64,000 nucleotides of DNA from Caproicibacterium lactatifermentans (GTDB taxonomy: Bacteria > Bacillota > Clostridia > Oscillospirales > Acutalibacteraceae), in contig NZ_CP046051.1 of NCBI RefSeq assembly GCF_013315815.1, positions 1,611,501-1,675,500 of the forward strand. Direction: 5' to 3'. Numbering within the stretch: position 1 is the stretch's first letter; every line of letters begins with the position of its first letter. The notes below the pieces were generated by a model that was not told the DNA's origin, did not search any database, and was given only the letters and a program-made list of their open reading frames with translations. This document shows, piece after piece, positions 23,438-33,984 of this stretch. The translations under genes were made by a program, and so were the position numbers.

Positions 23438-25646
23438 TGGGAACAGCCTCTCCCGTCAGGAAATCGCGCAGACCAGAGTAGCGGCGCATACGGCGGTCGT
23501 TGCTCACCATCATCTGCACTGTGCGCTGGGTGCCAACCAAAATCAACAGTTTGCGTGCACGGGTAATCGCTGTATAAAATAAGTTGCGGTAATACAGCGG
23601 CCGCGGGCCGGGGTACATGGGCATGATGACTGCCGGGAACTCACTGCCCTGACTTTTATGGACCGTCAGTGCATAAGCAAGCTCCAAATCTGTCGCCGTT
23701 TCCAATTCATAAGAAACAATGCGGCCGTCCATATCCACAGTGATTGTGGAACCGCCGCGGTCAACTTGCCTTAAAATACCAATGTCTCCATTAAAGACGC
23801 CTTCCCCCTCGGAGCCGTCCTCTTTTTCCCATGTCAGTGTATAGTTGTTTCTCGTCTGCATAACTTTATCGCCCTCGCGGAACAGACGGCCGTTTATCTT
23901 GATTTCTTTCTTTCCGTGTTCGCGCGGATTGAGGGCATTTTGCAGCAGCGTATTGAGCTGTACTGTGCCCAGCTGGGTTTTCCTTGTCGGCGAAAGTACC
24001 TGAATATCCGTCATTGGCGACAAATCATAGCTTGCCGGCAGACGCACCGCACACAAGTCCCGAATGGTCTGCGCAATCTGTTCCGGCTGGGAGCGCTGCA
24101 TAAAGAAAAAGTCGTGGGTACAATCATTAAGTACCGGCATTTCACCGGCCAAAATGCGGTGTGCGTTGGTTACAATTAAACTTTGCATGGATTGACGGAA
24201 GATGCGCTGCAGCTGCACCACCGGCAGCATTCCGGAAGCAATCAGATCCCCCAATACATTGCCTGGCCCGACACTGGGCAGCTGGTCACAGTCGCCTACC
24301 AGCACCAGCCGGCAGCCCATGGGCAGCGCCCGCAGCAATGCCTCGAACAAGGAAATATCCACCATAGAAAGTTCGTCAACAATCAGTGCATCGCACTCCA
24401 GCGGTTTCTGTTCATTGCGGGCAAAAGTCGGGCTGTCTGTTTCGTCCCACTCCACCTGCAGCAAACGGTGCAGTGTTTTGGCCTCTTCTCCTGTCAGCTC
24501 GCTCATTCGCTTAGCCGCACGGCCGGTCGGTGCCGCCAGCAGGACCTTTTCCCCTTTTGCCTGCAGAATACGAATAATTGCATTCAGGGTGGTCGTTTTG
24601 CCTGTGCCCGGCCCGCCGGTCAAGACCAGCATACCGTGCGTCAAAGCGGTAATAATAGCTTCTTTCTGTTCATCTGCATAGGAAATGCCGATTTTGCTTT
24701 CGAACTCCTCCACTGCCTGCTGTGCATCGGGAATCGGCTGTGAGGGGTAATCCATCATCATCTGCAGCCGCTGTGCCGCAAACACTTCCGCCCGGTACAA
24801 CCGCGGCAGATAAGCGGCAGTACGGTCCTGTATGGTACAGATAATGACGCTGCCCTCCTGTACCATTTGTGAAAAGACCTCATCCAGCAGCTCCTGCGGC
24901 AGGCCAAGCATACGCGCGGCGGTCGGCAGCAGTTTTTCTTTTGGCAGACAGGTATGTCCATTGTTTACATTATGCTGCAGAACATACAAAATGCCTGCGC
25001 GCACACGACATGGGTCGTCAGCTGGATGCTCCAGCGTTTCAGCAATGCCATCCGCACGCTGAAAGCTGAGGCCCACGTCGTCTTCACACAGGCAGTACGG
25101 GTCACTGCGTACCTGAGAAACAGAATCTGGACCGAACGTGCGGTAAATCCGTACAGATTCCTCCGGTTTCATGCCAAATTCTTTCAGGCCCAGAATCACC
25201 TCACGAATGCCAAGCTTTTTTCGGTACTCCTGCCCGATTTGTTCCGCCTTTCGCTGCGAAATGCCACTGATTTCAGCCAGCCGCAGCGGTTCCCGTTCCA
25301 TAATCTGCAGGGACTGACTGCCAAAGATGCTGACAATTTTTTTTGCCATCGCCCGCCCAATTCCGCGTACCGCACCGGACGAAAGGTACAGCAGAATGGA
25401 CTCGGTTGTCGCGGGCGGCATTCGCTCATAAATGCTGGCACTGAACTGCCTGCCAAAGGAGGGGTGCTCCGTCCACTGTCCCACTACATGAAGCTCATCT
25501 CCCGGCTCCGCTGTAGGCATGGAACCGACCACTGTCACCAGCTCTTCCCCGTTGTTCAGTTCCAGTACGGTGTACCCGTTGCACTCATTGCGAAACGTAA
25601 TATGTTCAACCGTACCCGTCATTTCCAGCAGCGTCTGCGCTTCCAT
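23424..25646 (-). CDS. recD2: RecD2-type ATP-dependent DNA helicase
   Basis: A 5'-3' superfamily 1B helicase that works without RecBC, important for repair and replication-fork maintenance. The 740-residue protein has an N-terminal OB-like domain, helix-hairpin-helix segments (RGIGRAMAKKIVSIFG, LAEISGISQRKAE), Walker A GGPGTGKTT, Walker B DELSMVDISL and motif VI YTAITRARKLL. ATG 25646 follows GGAGG. It is co-transcribed with comFC, which suggests a shared role with DNA intermediates. Confidence 0.95.
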   Translation of the reverse strand: MEAQTLLEMTGTVEHITFRNECNGYTVLELNNGEELVTVVGSMPTAEPGDELHVVGQWTEHPSFGRQFSASIYERMPPATTESILLYLSSGAVRGIGRAMAKKIVSIFGSQSLQIMEREPLRLAEISGISQRKAEQIGQEYRKKLGIREVILGLKEFGMKPEESVRIYRTFGPDSVSQVRSDPYCLCEDDVGLSFQRADGIAETLEHPADDPCRVRAGILYVLQHNVNNGHTCLPKEKLLPTAARMLGLPQELLDEVFSQMVQEGSVIICTIQDRTAAYLPRLYRAEVFAAQRLQMMMDYPSQPIPDAQQAVEEFESKIGISYADEQKEAIITALTHGMLVLTGGPGTGKTTTLNAIIRILQAKGEKVLLAAPTGRAAKRMSELTGEEAKTLHRLLQVEWDETDSPTFARNEQKPLECDALIVDELSMVDISLFEALLRALPMGCRLVLVGDCDQLPSVGPGNVLGDLIASGMLPVVQLQRIFRQSMQSLIVTNAHRILAGEMPVLNDCTHDFFFMQRSQPEQIAQTIRDLCAVRLPASYDLSPMTDIQVLSPTRKTQLGTVQLNTLLQNALNPREHGKKEIKINGRLFREGDKVMQTRNNYTLTWEKEDGSEGEGVFNGDIGILRQVDRGGSTITVDMDGRIVSYELETATDLELAYALTVHKSQGSEFPAVIMPMYPGPRPLYYRNLFYTAITRARKLLILVGTQRTVQMMVSNDRRMRRYSGLRDFLTGEAVPNDAS

Positions 25647-25681
25647 TTCTCTTTCTACCTCCGGCCCCGGATTGACATTCC

Positions 25682-26035
25682 TTAATCTATTTCAGTATAC
25701 TGCAATGCCTGCATATTTGCAAATTCCTCCCTGCTGCAGTAGGATACGCCCGGCGTTTTGTACAGAAAGCACCGGCACAGTTCCCGTGTCTCGCTGTCCA
25801 TGCCGTCGTCCACCAACAGCAGGCGCTTCTGCTCAAATCCTTCCGTTTCACGCAGGCGGTCGCGGGCACAGCGCAGCTCATACTCAATATCTTCCCTGTG
25901 CCCAGAAAGATGCAGTACCAGTACCAGTGTGCCAAAATCTTTGCCAGAGCGGTACAGCATATGCAACATCAGCTGCATCAGGGCACACAGGCCCAGAACA
26001 GCCAACAAAATAATAATTACCTGACCTGCGCCCAT
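25682..26035 (-). CDS. Membrane-anchored small protein with GT-A-like segment
   Basis: A 117-residue protein with one N-terminal transmembrane helix (about residues 5-28) and a cytosolic part. The latter reads LVLVLHLSGHREDIEYELR, then KRLLLVDDGMDSETRELC, then PGVSYCSREEF, which resembles the first half of a GT-A glycosyltransferase fold (nucleotide-binding strand plus VDDGS-like motif) but is far too short to be a full enzyme. ATG 26035 follows AAAGAGGTG. It lies 35 bases before recD2 and is probably in its operon. Function unknown. Confidence 0.6.
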   Translation of the reverse strand: MGAGQVIIILLAVLGLCALMQLMLHMLYRSGKDFGTLVLVLHLSGHREDIEYELRCARDRLRETEGFEQKRLLLVDDGMDSETRELCRCFLYKTPGVSYCSREEFANMQALQYTEID

Positions 26036-26126
26036 AAAAAATCACCTCTTTACAGAATATGCAAAGAGGTGATGGACTGCGCACTTTATTTTGGCACAGC
26101 AGAATATTTTTAACGAATGGGAACCT

Positions 26127-27308
26127 TTAGACCAGCGCTTTCTTCAACTCGTCCGCACGGTTAGTCTTTTCCCACGAAACGCCGAGGTCCTCACGGCCCA
26201 TCTGGCCATAGCTTGCCAGCTTGCAGTAAATCGGCTTACGCAGGTCCAGTGTACGGATAATCGCTGCCGGACGCAGGTCAAAGACTTTTTCGACCGCCGC
26301 AGCCAGCTGCTCATTGGTATAGGAAGAAGTACCGAATGTTTCTACCATGATAGATACCGGATGCGCCACACCAATTGCGTAGGCCAGCTGTACCTCGCAG
26401 CGCTTTGCCAGACCGGCGGCAACGATATTCTTTGCCACCCAGCGTGCAGCATATGCTGCTGAGCGGTCAACCTTCGTCGGGTCCTTGCCGGAGAAAGCAC
26501 CGCCGCCGTGACGGCCATATCCGCCGTAGGTATCCACAATAATCTTGCGGCCAGTCAGTCCGGAGTCGCCGACCGGGCCGCCGATAACAAAACGGCCGGT
26601 CGGATTGACGTAATACTTTGTATTTTCATCCAGCCATTTTGCTGGAATTGTCGCCTTAATGACCTTTTCAATCATATCTTTCCGAATCTGTTCCAGTGTG
26701 ACATCCGGGTCATGCTGTGTAGAAAGAACCACTGCATCCACACGCACCGGTGTGTCCCCGTCATATTCAACGGTAACCTGTGTTTTTCCATCTGGACGCA
26801 GATATGAAATACTGCCATCTTTACGCACAGCGGCCAGCTTCTTTGCCAGCTTGTGTGCCAAAGAAATGGCAAGCGGCATTTTTTCCTTCGTTTCGTCACA
26901 GGCATAGCCAAACATCATACCTTGGTCGCCCGCACCAATGAGGTCATCCGCATCGGAAGCGCCATTTTTTACTTCATAGGACTGGTCAACACCCATTGCA
27001 ATATCCGGGGACTGTGCATCAATGGAGGTCAGCACGCCGCAGGTGTCGCCGTCAAAACCATAAGCCGGATTGTTGTAACCAATCTCGTTAACAACACGGC
27101 GTACGGTAGCGGGAATGTCCACATAGCACTCCGTGGAAATTTCGCCCATAACGTGCACAATACCCGTACAGGCTGTTACTTCACAGGCAACATGTGCCTG
27201 CGGGTCTTTGGCAATAATATCATCCAGAATGGCATCTGCAATCTGGTCACAGACCTTGTCGGGGTGCCCTTCGGTAACGGATTCAGATGTAAAGAAATGC
27301 TTTGCCAT
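26127..27308 (-). CDS. metK: S-adenosylmethionine synthetase
   Basis: MetK makes SAM from methionine and ATP. The 393-residue protein has [17 protein letters not shown] at the start, [12 protein letters not shown] in the middle and the [16 protein letters not shown] loop, all standard. ATG 27308 follows AGGAGGC. It is preceded by a SAM-I riboswitch with terminator, so it is switched off when SAM is plentiful. Confidence 0.97.
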   Translation of the reverse strand: MAKHFFTSESVTEGHPDKVCDQIADAILDDIIAKDPQAHVACEVTACTGIVHVMGEISTECYVDIPATVRRVVNEIGYNNPAYGFDGDTCGVLTSIDAQSPDIAMGVDQSYEVKNGASDADDLIGAGDQGMMFGYACDETKEKMPLAISLAHKLAKKLAAVRKDGSISYLRPDGKTQVTVEYDGDTPVRVDAVVLSTQHDPDVTLEQIRKDMIEKVIKATIPAKWLDENTKYYVNPTGRFVIGGPVGDSGLTGRKIIVDTYGGYGRHGGGAFSGKDPTKVDRSAAYAARWVAKNIVAAGLAKRCEVQLAYAIGVAHPVSIMVETFGTSSYTNEQLAAAVEKVFDLRPAAIIRTLDLRKPIYCKLASYGQMGREDLGVSWEKTNRADELKKALV

Positions 27309-27355
27309 AGAAAAAAGCCTCCTGTGTAAATTCCCCCTATCTGCGGCGGACTAAC

Positions 27356-27390
27356 AAAAAAACGCAGCCCGGTGAAATGCGGACAGCGTT
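27356..27390 (-). terminator. SAM riboswitch expression-platform terminator
   Basis: Minus-strand stem ACGCTGTCCG / CGGGCTGCGT (27362-27389) followed by seven U, directly downstream of the aptamer. Confidence 0.9.
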
Positions 27391-27512
27391 TATCTCTCGA
27401 TACCTCATCTATCGGCTTCACCGCAGGATTTGGCACCCTACCCAGCCAAAACGGGCTGCGCGGGTTGCCGGACATCATCGGGCCTGTTCCCTCCGCCACT
27501 CTTGATAAGGGG
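27391..27512 (-). promoter_or_regulatory. SAM-I (S-box) riboswitch
   Basis: Minus-strand hallmarks in order: CTTATCAAGAGTGGCGGAGG, GGCCCGATGA, CCGGCAACC, GGTGCCAAATCCTGC and GAGAGATAA. It binds SAM and promotes termination upstream of metK. Confidence 0.96.
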
Positions 27513-27540
27513 TGATATGTAGTTTTTGTTTACGCCTGCT

Positions 27541-27569
27541 AGTATAGCATAGCCGCCCGACAGCGTAAA
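27541..27569 (-). promoter_or_regulatory. metK promoter
   Basis: TTTACG (27564-27569) and TATACT (27541-27546) on the reverse strand with a 17-base spacer, just ahead of the riboswitch. Confidence 0.75.
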
Positions 27570-27640
27570 TAAACAAAAACAGGAATTTGTCTAAAAAAGC
27601 GACAAACTCCTGTTTTTACCTAAAAAGAATTTTCTGTATT

Positions 27641-28282
27641 TCAGCGCCTGCGGCCATGCAGCACCGGGCTGACATATTTGTACAGCGCAAATGTAATAAT
27701 GGACACCAATACCGCCTTAATCAGGTTCAGCGGTGTTGTAGCGAACAAAACGAATGTTGTCATGTTGTTGATGCTCGCGTTGATTTTTGTGCCCATCCCG
27801 ATAATAGCATTCAGCGGCATATGGAAAGCGGCTGCGTAAATCGGCAGCAGCAGGAATGCGTTCATCAGTCCGCCGACAACTGCCATCAGCACTGTGCCGA
27901 CACCCATGCCGACAACCGCTGTTTTCCGTGCTTTATGGTAGCGGTAAATGAGAGCTGCCGGTACGACCAGTGAGCATCCAATGATAAAGTTCGCCAGTTC
28001 ACCAATGCCGGCTGTCTGTGAGCCGCCGCCAATCAGCATATGCAGAATAACTTTCATGGCTTCTATCACGGCTGCAGCAGCGGGGCCAAGTGCAAAACCA
28101 CCCAACAGTACCGGAACTTCACTGAAGTCCAATTTGTAAAACGCCGGAAGGAACGGCAGCGGGAACTCGAACGCCATAACAACGGCTGACAGCGCCCCTA
28201 AAATGCCAATGACGGCAATGCTGCGTGTGCTGGTCAATTTTGCTGTTTTTTTCAGGGTAGTAGCTTGCGTTTGTGTCGCCAT
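27641..28282 (-). CDS. ribU: Riboflavin ECF transporter S component RibU
   Basis: RibU is the membrane subunit that binds riboflavin and works with the shared ECF energy-coupling module, encoded elsewhere. The 213-residue protein has about six hydrophobic helices; EFPLPFLPAFYKLDFSEVP after the first helix is characteristic. ATG 28282 follows AAAGGAG. A longer reading frame upstream is only riboswitch sequence. The FMN riboswitch ahead of it confirms the substrate class. Confidence 0.93.
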   Translation of the reverse strand: MATQTQATTLKKTAKLTSTRSIAVIGILGALSAVVMAFEFPLPFLPAFYKLDFSEVPVLLGGFALGPAAAAVIEAMKVILHMLIGGGSQTAGIGELANFIIGCSLVVPAALIYRYHKARKTAVVGMGVGTVLMAVVGGLMNAFLLLPIYAAAFHMPLNAIIGMGTKINASINNMTTFVLFATTPLNLIKAVLVSIITFALYKYVSPVLHGRRR

Positions 28283-28312
28283 AATTTCTCCTTTTGAGAC
28301 ATGGAATGGATT

Positions 28313-28350
28313 TAAAAAGCGCCCCAGTGCACAAAACGGCACAGGGGCGC
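28313..28350 (-). terminator. FMN riboswitch terminator
   Basis: Minus-strand stem GCGCCCCTGTGC / GCACTGGGGCGC (28319-28350) followed by U5. Confidence 0.9.
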
Positions 28351-28360
28351 AGTTCTTTCC

Positions 28361-28493
28361 ATATCTTCTACCATCCGGACTATACCGTCGGCTCCGGAAT
28401 CTCACCAGAATCTTGCGGTTTGACGACCGCTCGCGGGCTAACAGCATCTGCTGCATCACCGCCGGTGGGGAATCACACCCCGCCCCGAAGAAT
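28361..28493 (-). promoter_or_regulatory. FMN riboswitch (RFN element)
   Basis: Minus-strand signature: TTCGGGGCGGGGTG, ATTCCCCACCGGCGGT, AGCCCGCGAGC, GATTCTGGTGAGATTCCGG, GCCGACGGTATAGTCCGGAT and GAGAAG-like end. It represses ribU when FMN is abundant. Confidence 0.96.
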
Positions 28494-28511
28494 TATTCAA
28501 TTCTATTACTA

Positions 28512-28540
28512 AGTATATGAATATTTGCAGGAATTGTCAA
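28512..28540 (-). promoter_or_regulatory. ribU promoter
   Basis: TTGACA (28535-28540) and TATACT (28512-28517) on the reverse strand, 17 bases apart. The -35 box overlaps the stop codon of the upstream capA-like gene. Confidence 0.85.
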
Positions 28541-29793
28541 GTCCAATCCTGATATTTTTGTGGAATACTCTTATTAACGACCTTTTTCGCATAATTCGGT
28601 GTAAATTCACCGCTGGTGATTTCCCATGTCCGGCTCTTCTGCGCCATGGCATTTGAAAAGTCTTTCAGCATGACAACATGGACATTTTGTCCGCCCGCCT
28701 CGTAGTACGTAACTGAAGGCTTAAATTTCATGCCGGAGAATGTGACTTTTCCCTTTTCATCTTTTTTATAGGTTACTGTCAGCTGGCCGCTGACCAGATT
28801 TTGGGATTTGCGCTGCGTGGAAATCAGGTTGCCGAACGCGTACATGACTGGACACACCGCACCGTCACTTTTGCGTGTCAGCGTGGTCAGCTGCTGCAAA
28901 ACATGCGGGTGATTTCCTAAAATAACGTCCGCGCCCCAGTCCACCATATCTTGTCCCAGCTTTTTCTCGGTATCCGAAAGAGTATACTGGTCTTCTTCCC
29001 CCCAATGGGCTGAAACTACAACAACATCTGCCAAAGAACGTGCCTTTGTAATCAGTTTTTTAATCTCATCGCGCTGGGAAGTGTAGACAATCTTCATCGG
29101 GCTGTCGGACGGCAGCGAAATATCATTCGTCATTTCCACAACACCAATCCATGCTGTTTTAATGCCGTTTTTCTCCACAATACGGATATTGTCAAGGTCA
29201 GCCTGGTTGCGATAGGCACCAACGACCTGAATTCCTTTTTTACTTTTCCAGTAGTCCAATGTGGCCAGCAGTCCCTTTTGTCCCATATCCAGCATATGGT
29301 TGTTGCCTTGGCTGATAACGTCAAATCCGGTATCTACCAGTGCGTCGCCAACTTGTGTGGGAGAATTAAAGCACGGATAGCCGGACAGTGCCCCAACAGA
29401 TGGTGCCATGACTGTTTCCTGATTGACAAAAGCGACATTTGCCGCTGAAACATTTGATTTGATTTGCTTATAGACCGGACGGAAATCGTATCCGCCGCTA
29501 GAAGTAGCGCAGGATTTATAAATGGAACTGTGAATCAAGTCATCGCCTGTACCGAGAATGGTAATTTGTGACGATTTTGTTTCTGCCTTCGCAGATGATG
29601 CACTAACAGAGGAACCGCTGCCCGAAGATGCTGCTGTCTTGGGGTGCAGGTTCTGCAGAAGGGCAGCCAATCCCATTGTCAGCAGGCAGATTACCAATAC
29701 GCTGGACGTTACTATAATGATGCGGTTACGCATCATACGATACCGTCTGGAACGGTGTTTTGGATGTGGTGTACCATGATTATCTTTTTGCAT
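28537..29793 (-). CDS. CapA family protein (poly-gamma-glutamate capsule type metallophosphatase fold)
   Basis: A 418-residue protein with one N-terminal membrane helix (about residues 25-45), a Ser/Ala/Lys-rich linker, and an extracytoplasmic PGA_cap domain: LGTGDDLIHS, SQGNNHMLDMGQKGL, VSAHWGEEDQY and GNHPHVLQ, the metal-binding motifs of the calcineurin-like fold. CapA proteins take part in poly-gamma-glutamate export or related envelope steps, but many, like this solitary one, are uncharacterised. ATG 29793 is preferred over ATG 29799 because GGAGG is too close to the latter. Confidence 0.88.
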   Translation of the reverse strand: MQKDNHGTPHPKHRSRRYRMMRNRIIIVTSSVLVICLLTMGLAALLQNLHPKTAASSGSGSSVSASSAKAETKSSQITILGTGDDLIHSSIYKSCATSSGGYDFRPVYKQIKSNVSAANVAFVNQETVMAPSVGALSGYPCFNSPTQVGDALVDTGFDVISQGNNHMLDMGQKGLLATLDYWKSKKGIQVVGAYRNQADLDNIRIVEKNGIKTAWIGVVEMTNDISLPSDSPMKIVYTSQRDEIKKLITKARSLADVVVVSAHWGEEDQYTLSDTEKKLGQDMVDWGADVILGNHPHVLQQLTTLTRKSDGAVCPVMYAFGNLISTQRKSQNLVSGQLTVTYKKDEKGKVTFSGMKFKPSVTYYEAGGQNVHVVMLKDFSNAMAQKSRTWEITSGEFTPNYAKKVVNKSIPQKYQDWT

Positions 29794-29859
29794 ACACATT
29801 CCTCCTGTTTTCCTGCTGTATTGTATCTAAGTATAGCAGAAAAACAAAAATAAGCAATA

Positions 29860-29889
29860 AAAAAGGTCCTGCCCAAAAGGGCAGGACCC
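29860..29889 (-). terminator. tuf terminator
   Basis: Minus-strand stem GGTCCTGCCC / GGGCAGGACC followed by a T run at the end of the rpsL-rpsG-fusA-tuf unit. Confidence 0.92.
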
Positions 29890-29901
29890 GTAAAAGACAA
29901 A

Positions 29902-31104
29902 TTAGTCACAGATGTCGGAAACAACGCCGGAACCAACGGTATGACCGCCTTCACGAATGGAGAAGCGGAGGCCCTTTTCAATAGCGATTGGGGCAATCAG
30001 TTCAACGGACATTTCAACGTTATCGCCAGGCATGCACATCTCAGTGCCTTCCGGCAGAGAGATAACGCCGGTGACATCAGTTGTACGGAAATAGAACTGC
30101 GGACGGTAGTTGTTGAAGAAAGGAGTATGGCGGCCGCCTTCATCCTTAGTCAGAACATAAACCTGACCTCTGAACTTGGTATGCGGATGAATAGTGCCAG
30201 GCTTTGCAATAACCTGTCCACGTTCGATGTCTTCACGCTGAATACCACGCAGCAGAGCACCGATGTTATCGCCAGCCTCTGCGTAATCCAGAGTTTTGCG
30301 GAACATTTCCAGACCGGTGATAACGCTCTTCTTACGCTCATCAGTCAGACCGATGATTTCAACTTCATCGCCGATTTTAGCCATACCACGCTCAACACGG
30401 CCAGTAGCAACAGTACCACGGCCGGTGATGGTGAATACGTCTTCAACAGGCATCAGGAACGGCTGATCAGACTTACGGTCAGGAGTCGGGATGTAGTCAT
30501 CGACAATGTTCATCAGGTCAACAATGCTCTTGTACTCCGGTGCATTGATATCTTTGGAATCGCACTCCAGAGCTTTCAGTGCAGAACCGCGTACGATTGG
30601 AGTAGTGTCTCCCGGGAAGCCGTACTCGTTGAGCAGGTCACGAATTTCCATTTCAACAAGGTCCAGCAACTCAGGGTCATCAACCTGGTCGCATTTGTTC
30701 ATATAGACAACGATATAAGGCACACCAACCTGACGGGCAAGCAGGATATGCTCACGGGTCTGCGGCATCGGGCCATCAGCAGCGGAAACAACCAGAATAG
30801 CACCATCCATCTGTGCAGCACCGGTAATCATGTTCTTGACATAGTCAGCATGGCCGGGGCAGTCAACATGAGCGTAGTGACGCTTATCTGTGGTGTACTC
30901 AACATGAGCCGTGTTAATGGTAATGCCGCGCTCACGCTCTTCAGGAGCGGAATCGATGCTGGCATAATCCTTGAAGCTTGCTTCACCTTTCAGTGCAAGC
31001 ACCTTGGTAATCGCAGCAGTCAGGGTTGTTTTACCATGGTCAACATGGCCGATGGTACCAATGTTCACGTGTGCCTTAGATCTGTCGAATTTTTCCTTCG
31101 CCAT
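29902..31104 (-). CDS. tuf: Elongation factor Tu
   Basis: EF-Tu carries aminoacyl-tRNA to the ribosome with GTP. The 400-residue protein starts [20 protein letters not shown], with G1 [10 protein letters not shown]3 DCPGHADY and G4 NKCD all intact. ATG 31104 follows AAGGAGG. It lies 95 bases after fusA and ends the str operon. Confidence 0.98.
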   Translation of the reverse strand: MAKEKFDRSKAHVNIGTIGHVDHGKTTLTAAITKVLALKGEASFKDYASIDSAPEERERGITINTAHVEYTTDKRHYAHVDCPGHADYVKNMITGAAQMDGAILVVSAADGPMPQTREHILLARQVGVPYIVVYMNKCDQVDDPELLDLVEMEIRDLLNEYGFPGDTTPIVRGSALKALECDSKDINAPEYKSIVDLMNIVDDYIPTPDRKSDQPFLMPVEDVFTITGRGTVATGRVERGMAKIGDEVEIIGLTDERKKSVITGLEMFRKTLDYAEAGDNIGALLRGIQREDIERGQVIAKPGTIHPHTKFRGQVYVLTKDEGGRHTPFFNNYRPQFYFRTTDVTGVISLPEGTEMCMPGDNVEMSVELIAPIAIEKGLRFSIREGGHTVGSGVVSDICD

Positions 31105-31199
31105 TGGAAGTATCCTCCTTTATTTTTCAGTTCAGTTTCCCTATTTAACGCAAATTTATTTTAGCAAGAATACAGGGAAAAATCAAGCAGTATTTACGT

Positions 31200-33317
31200 T
31201 TACTCGCCCTTCTTGGTACGAGTGGAAACAATCTTTTCAGAAATGTTCTTCGGTACCTCGGCATAATGGTCGGGTTCCATGGTGAACTGGCCACGACCCT
31301 GCGTTTTGGAACGCATATCCGTCGCATAGCCAAACATCTCTGCCAGCGGGACCATTGCATGAATCTGCTGTGCACCATTAATAGCATCCATGCCACCAAT
31401 CATGCCGCGGCGAGAGTTCAGGTCACCGATAACATCGCCCATATACTCATCCGGAACCGTAACGGTAACTTTCATGACAGGCTCCATGATGACCGGGTCA
31501 GCCTTGCGCATAGCATCTTTAAATGCCATGGAACCGGCAATCTTAAATGCCATCTCGGAGGAGTCAACTTCATGATAAGAACCATCATACAGCTCAACCT
31601 TGACATCGACTACATTGTAGCCGGCGACAACGCCGCTCTGCATAGCACCCTGGATACCGGTATCAACAGCCGGGATATATTCCTTCGGGATAGAGCCGCC
31701 GACGGTGACGTTGTCAAATTCGTATCCCTTGCCGGGGTTCGGGAATATACGAATCTTAACGTGGCCGTACTGGCCTTTACCACCGGACTGGCGAACATAC
31801 TTGCAGTCCACATCAGCTGGCTTGCGAACGGTCTCTTTATAAGCGACCTGCGGCTTGCCAACATTCGCTTCCACGTGGAATTCACGCATCAAGCGGTCAA
31901 CAATGATTTCTAGATGAAGTTCGCCCATGCCAGCGATAATGGTCTGGCCGGTTTCCTCATCGGTATAAGCCTTAAAGGTCGGGTCTTCTTCAGCCAGTTT
32001 TGCCAAAGCGACAGTCATCTTTTCCTGACCAGCCTTTGTCTTTGGCTCAATGGCAACACGGATAACCGGGTCCGGGAAGTCCATGGATTCCAGCACGACC
32101 GGATGCTTTTCATCACACAGAGTATCGCCGGTCGTAGTGTTTTTCACACCGATAGCAGCGGCGATATCACCTGCATACACGGTTTCCAAATCCTGACGGT
32201 GGTTTGCGTGCATCTGCAGGATACGGCCAATACGTTCGTCACAGTCCTTGGTGGAGTTATACACGGTCTGGCCTGCGTTCAGCTTACCGGAGTAAACGCG
32301 GAAGTAGCACAGTTTGCCGACAAACGGGTCAGTTGCAATCTTAAACGCCAGTGCAGAGAAAGGCTCATCATCAGAAGCATGGCGGTCCTCTTCCTCACCA
32401 GTATCCGGATTGGTGCCGCGGATAGCCGGAACATCAGTTGGTGCCGGCATATAGTCAATAATAGCATCCAGCAGTTTCTGTACGCCCTTATTGCGGTAAG
32501 AAGTACCACAGGTGACCGGAACCAGCTTGTTGGCAATGGTTGCTTTACGCAGTGTAGAAACGATTTCATCGTGGGTCAGTTCTTCACCGGAGAGATATTT
32601 CTCCATCAGTGCGTCATCCTGCTCGGCGACCGCTTCCAACAGCTCGGTGTGGTATTGTTTTGCCTTTTCAAGCATATCCGCAGGGATTTCTTCCACACGC
32701 ATATCATTGCCCATATCATCATAATAGACATCTGCCTTCATGGTGACCAGGTCGATAATGCCATGGAAAGTATCCTCAGCGCCAATTGGCAGCTGAATCG
32801 GCACCGGGTGACAGTGCAGACGGTCCTTCATCATGTCGATAACTCTGTAGAAGTTAGCGCCCATGATATCCATCTTGTTGACATAAGCCATGCGCGGCAC
32901 GCCAAATTGTTCTGCCTGGCGCCACACGGTTTCGGACTGAGGCTCAACGCCGCCCTTTGCACAGAAAACGGTTACAGAGCCGTCCAGCACACGCAGGGAA
33001 CGTTCCACCTCAACCGTAAAGTCAACATGGCCGGGAGTATCAATAATATTGATACGATAATCTTTGTTCTTTTCAGGTTCGTTAAAATATTTGCTGTGGG
33101 TCCAGAAACAGGTGGTAGCAGCAGAAGTAATGGTAATACCACGTTCCTGTTCCTCAGCCATCCAGTCCATTGTGGCCGCGCCGTCATGTACCTCACCAAT
33201 TTTATGGTTAATACCGGTGTAGTACAGGATACGCTCGGTCGTAGTCGTTTTACCGGCATCGATGTGTGCCATGATACCGATATTACGGGTTTTTTCAAGT
33301 GGTACCTGCCTAGGCAT
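31200..33317 (-). CDS. fusA: Elongation factor G
   Basis: EF-G drives translocation. The 705-residue protein begins [20 protein letters not shown], has G1 AHIDAGKTT and DTPGHVDF, and the five-domain length expected. ATG 33317 follows GGAGG; the eight codons upstream are not family-like. The long antisense open frame opposite it is a codon-usage shadow. Confidence 0.98.
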   Translation of the reverse strand: MPRQVPLEKTRNIGIMAHIDAGKTTTTERILYYTGINHKIGEVHDGAATMDWMAEEQERGITITSAATTCFWTHSKYFNEPEKNKDYRINIIDTPGHVDFTVEVERSLRVLDGSVTVFCAKGGVEPQSETVWRQAEQFGVPRMAYVNKMDIMGANFYRVIDMMKDRLHCHPVPIQLPIGAEDTFHGIIDLVTMKADVYYDDMGNDMRVEEIPADMLEKAKQYHTELLEAVAEQDDALMEKYLSGEELTHDEIVSTLRKATIANKLVPVTCGTSYRNKGVQKLLDAIIDYMPAPTDVPAIRGTNPDTGEEEDRHASDDEPFSALAFKIATDPFVGKLCYFRVYSGKLNAGQTVYNSTKDCDERIGRILQMHANHRQDLETVYAGDIAAAIGVKNTTTGDTLCDEKHPVVLESMDFPDPVIRVAIEPKTKAGQEKMTVALAKLAEEDPTFKAYTDEETGQTIIAGMGELHLEIIVDRLMREFHVEANVGKPQVAYKETVRKPADVDCKYVRQSGGKGQYGHVKIRIFPNPGKGYEFDNVTVGGSIPKEYIPAVDTGIQGAMQSGVVAGYNVVDVKVELYDGSYHEVDSSEMAFKIAGSMAFKDAMRKADPVIMEPVMKVTVTVPDEYMGDVIGDLNSRRGMIGGMDAINGAQQIHAMVPLAEMFGYATDMRSKTQGRGQFTMEPDHYAEVPKNISEKIVSTRTKKGE

Positions 33318-33353
33318 ACTTTTCCTCCATTCGTTCGGCACAAACTTGCCGCA

Positions 33354-33824
33354 TTACCATCTGTAATGAGCAAATGCGCGGTTAGCCTCAGCCATCTTAT
33401 GCGTATCGTCACGCTTCTTGGCTGCGCCGCCGGTGCCGTTTACAGCATCCATAATTTCAGCTGCAAGCCGCTCCTTCATTGTGCGCTCGGAACGCTGGCG
33501 GGAATACGTTGTCAACCAGCGCAGGCCCAGTGTCTGGCGCCGCTCAGGACGCACTTCCATAGGCACTTGGTAGGTAGCGCCGCCAACACGGCGGGCTTTT
33601 ACTTCCAGCGAAGGCATAACATTCTCCATGGCAGCCTCAAAGACTTCCAGGGGTTCCTTGCCGGTTTTTTCTTTAATAATATCGAAAGCGCCATAAACGA
33701 TCTTCTGGGCAACGCCCTTCTTACCGTCGATCATGATATTATTGACAAGGCGTGTGACTAATTTGGAATTATACATTGGATCGGGCAGAACGTCCCGCTT
33801 CGCAATATTGCCTCTTCTTGGCAC
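33354..33824 (-). CDS. rpsG: 30S ribosomal protein S7
   Basis: S7 nucleates assembly of the 16S 3' domain. With GTG 33824 as start (AAGGAGG upstream) the protein is 156 residues, the usual size, beginning [15 protein letters not shown] after the initiator and ending [13 protein letters not shown] start further upstream would add six atypical residues. Confidence 0.97.
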   Translation of the reverse strand: MPRRGNIAKRDVLPDPMYNSKLVTRLVNNIMIDGKKGVAQKIVYGAFDIIKEKTGKEPLEVFEAAMENVMPSLEVKARRVGGATYQVPMEVRPERRQTLGLRWLTTYSRQRSERTMKERLAAEIMDAVNGTGGAAKKRDDTHKMAEANRAFAHYRW

Positions 33825-33894
33825 TTTACTTCCCTCCTTCACAATTAAAATGATATCATCGGTACTCGAAAATAAAACTTCCCGTCAGGCCAGC

Positions 33895-33955
33895 AAAAGG
33901 CGTTTATAAAAACGCCGCTAAAAGCCCCCACTTTTCGGCGGGGGCTGCAGCCGTA
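33895..33955 (-). terminator. Hairpins between rpsL and rpsG
   Basis: Minus-strand stem AGCCCCCGCC / GTGGGGGCT followed by TTTT, then GGCGTTT/AAACGCC followed by TTTT (near 33896-33920). They may be a partial terminator or the S7 feedback site; the operon continues through them. Confidence 0.5.
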
Positions 33956-33984
33956 AGGTTTTTGTCAGATTCTCGGTTCCTATC

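Noticed and set aside
29941..31164. A 407-codon open frame antisense to tuf
   Set aside because: Same reason: it mirrors the EF-Tu gene and has no independent support.
31914..33761. A 615-codon open frame antisense to fusA and rpsG
   Set aside because: It lies opposite two conserved genes, crosses their boundary, has no ribosome binding site and no family resemblance. Such frames are common opposite highly expressed genes.
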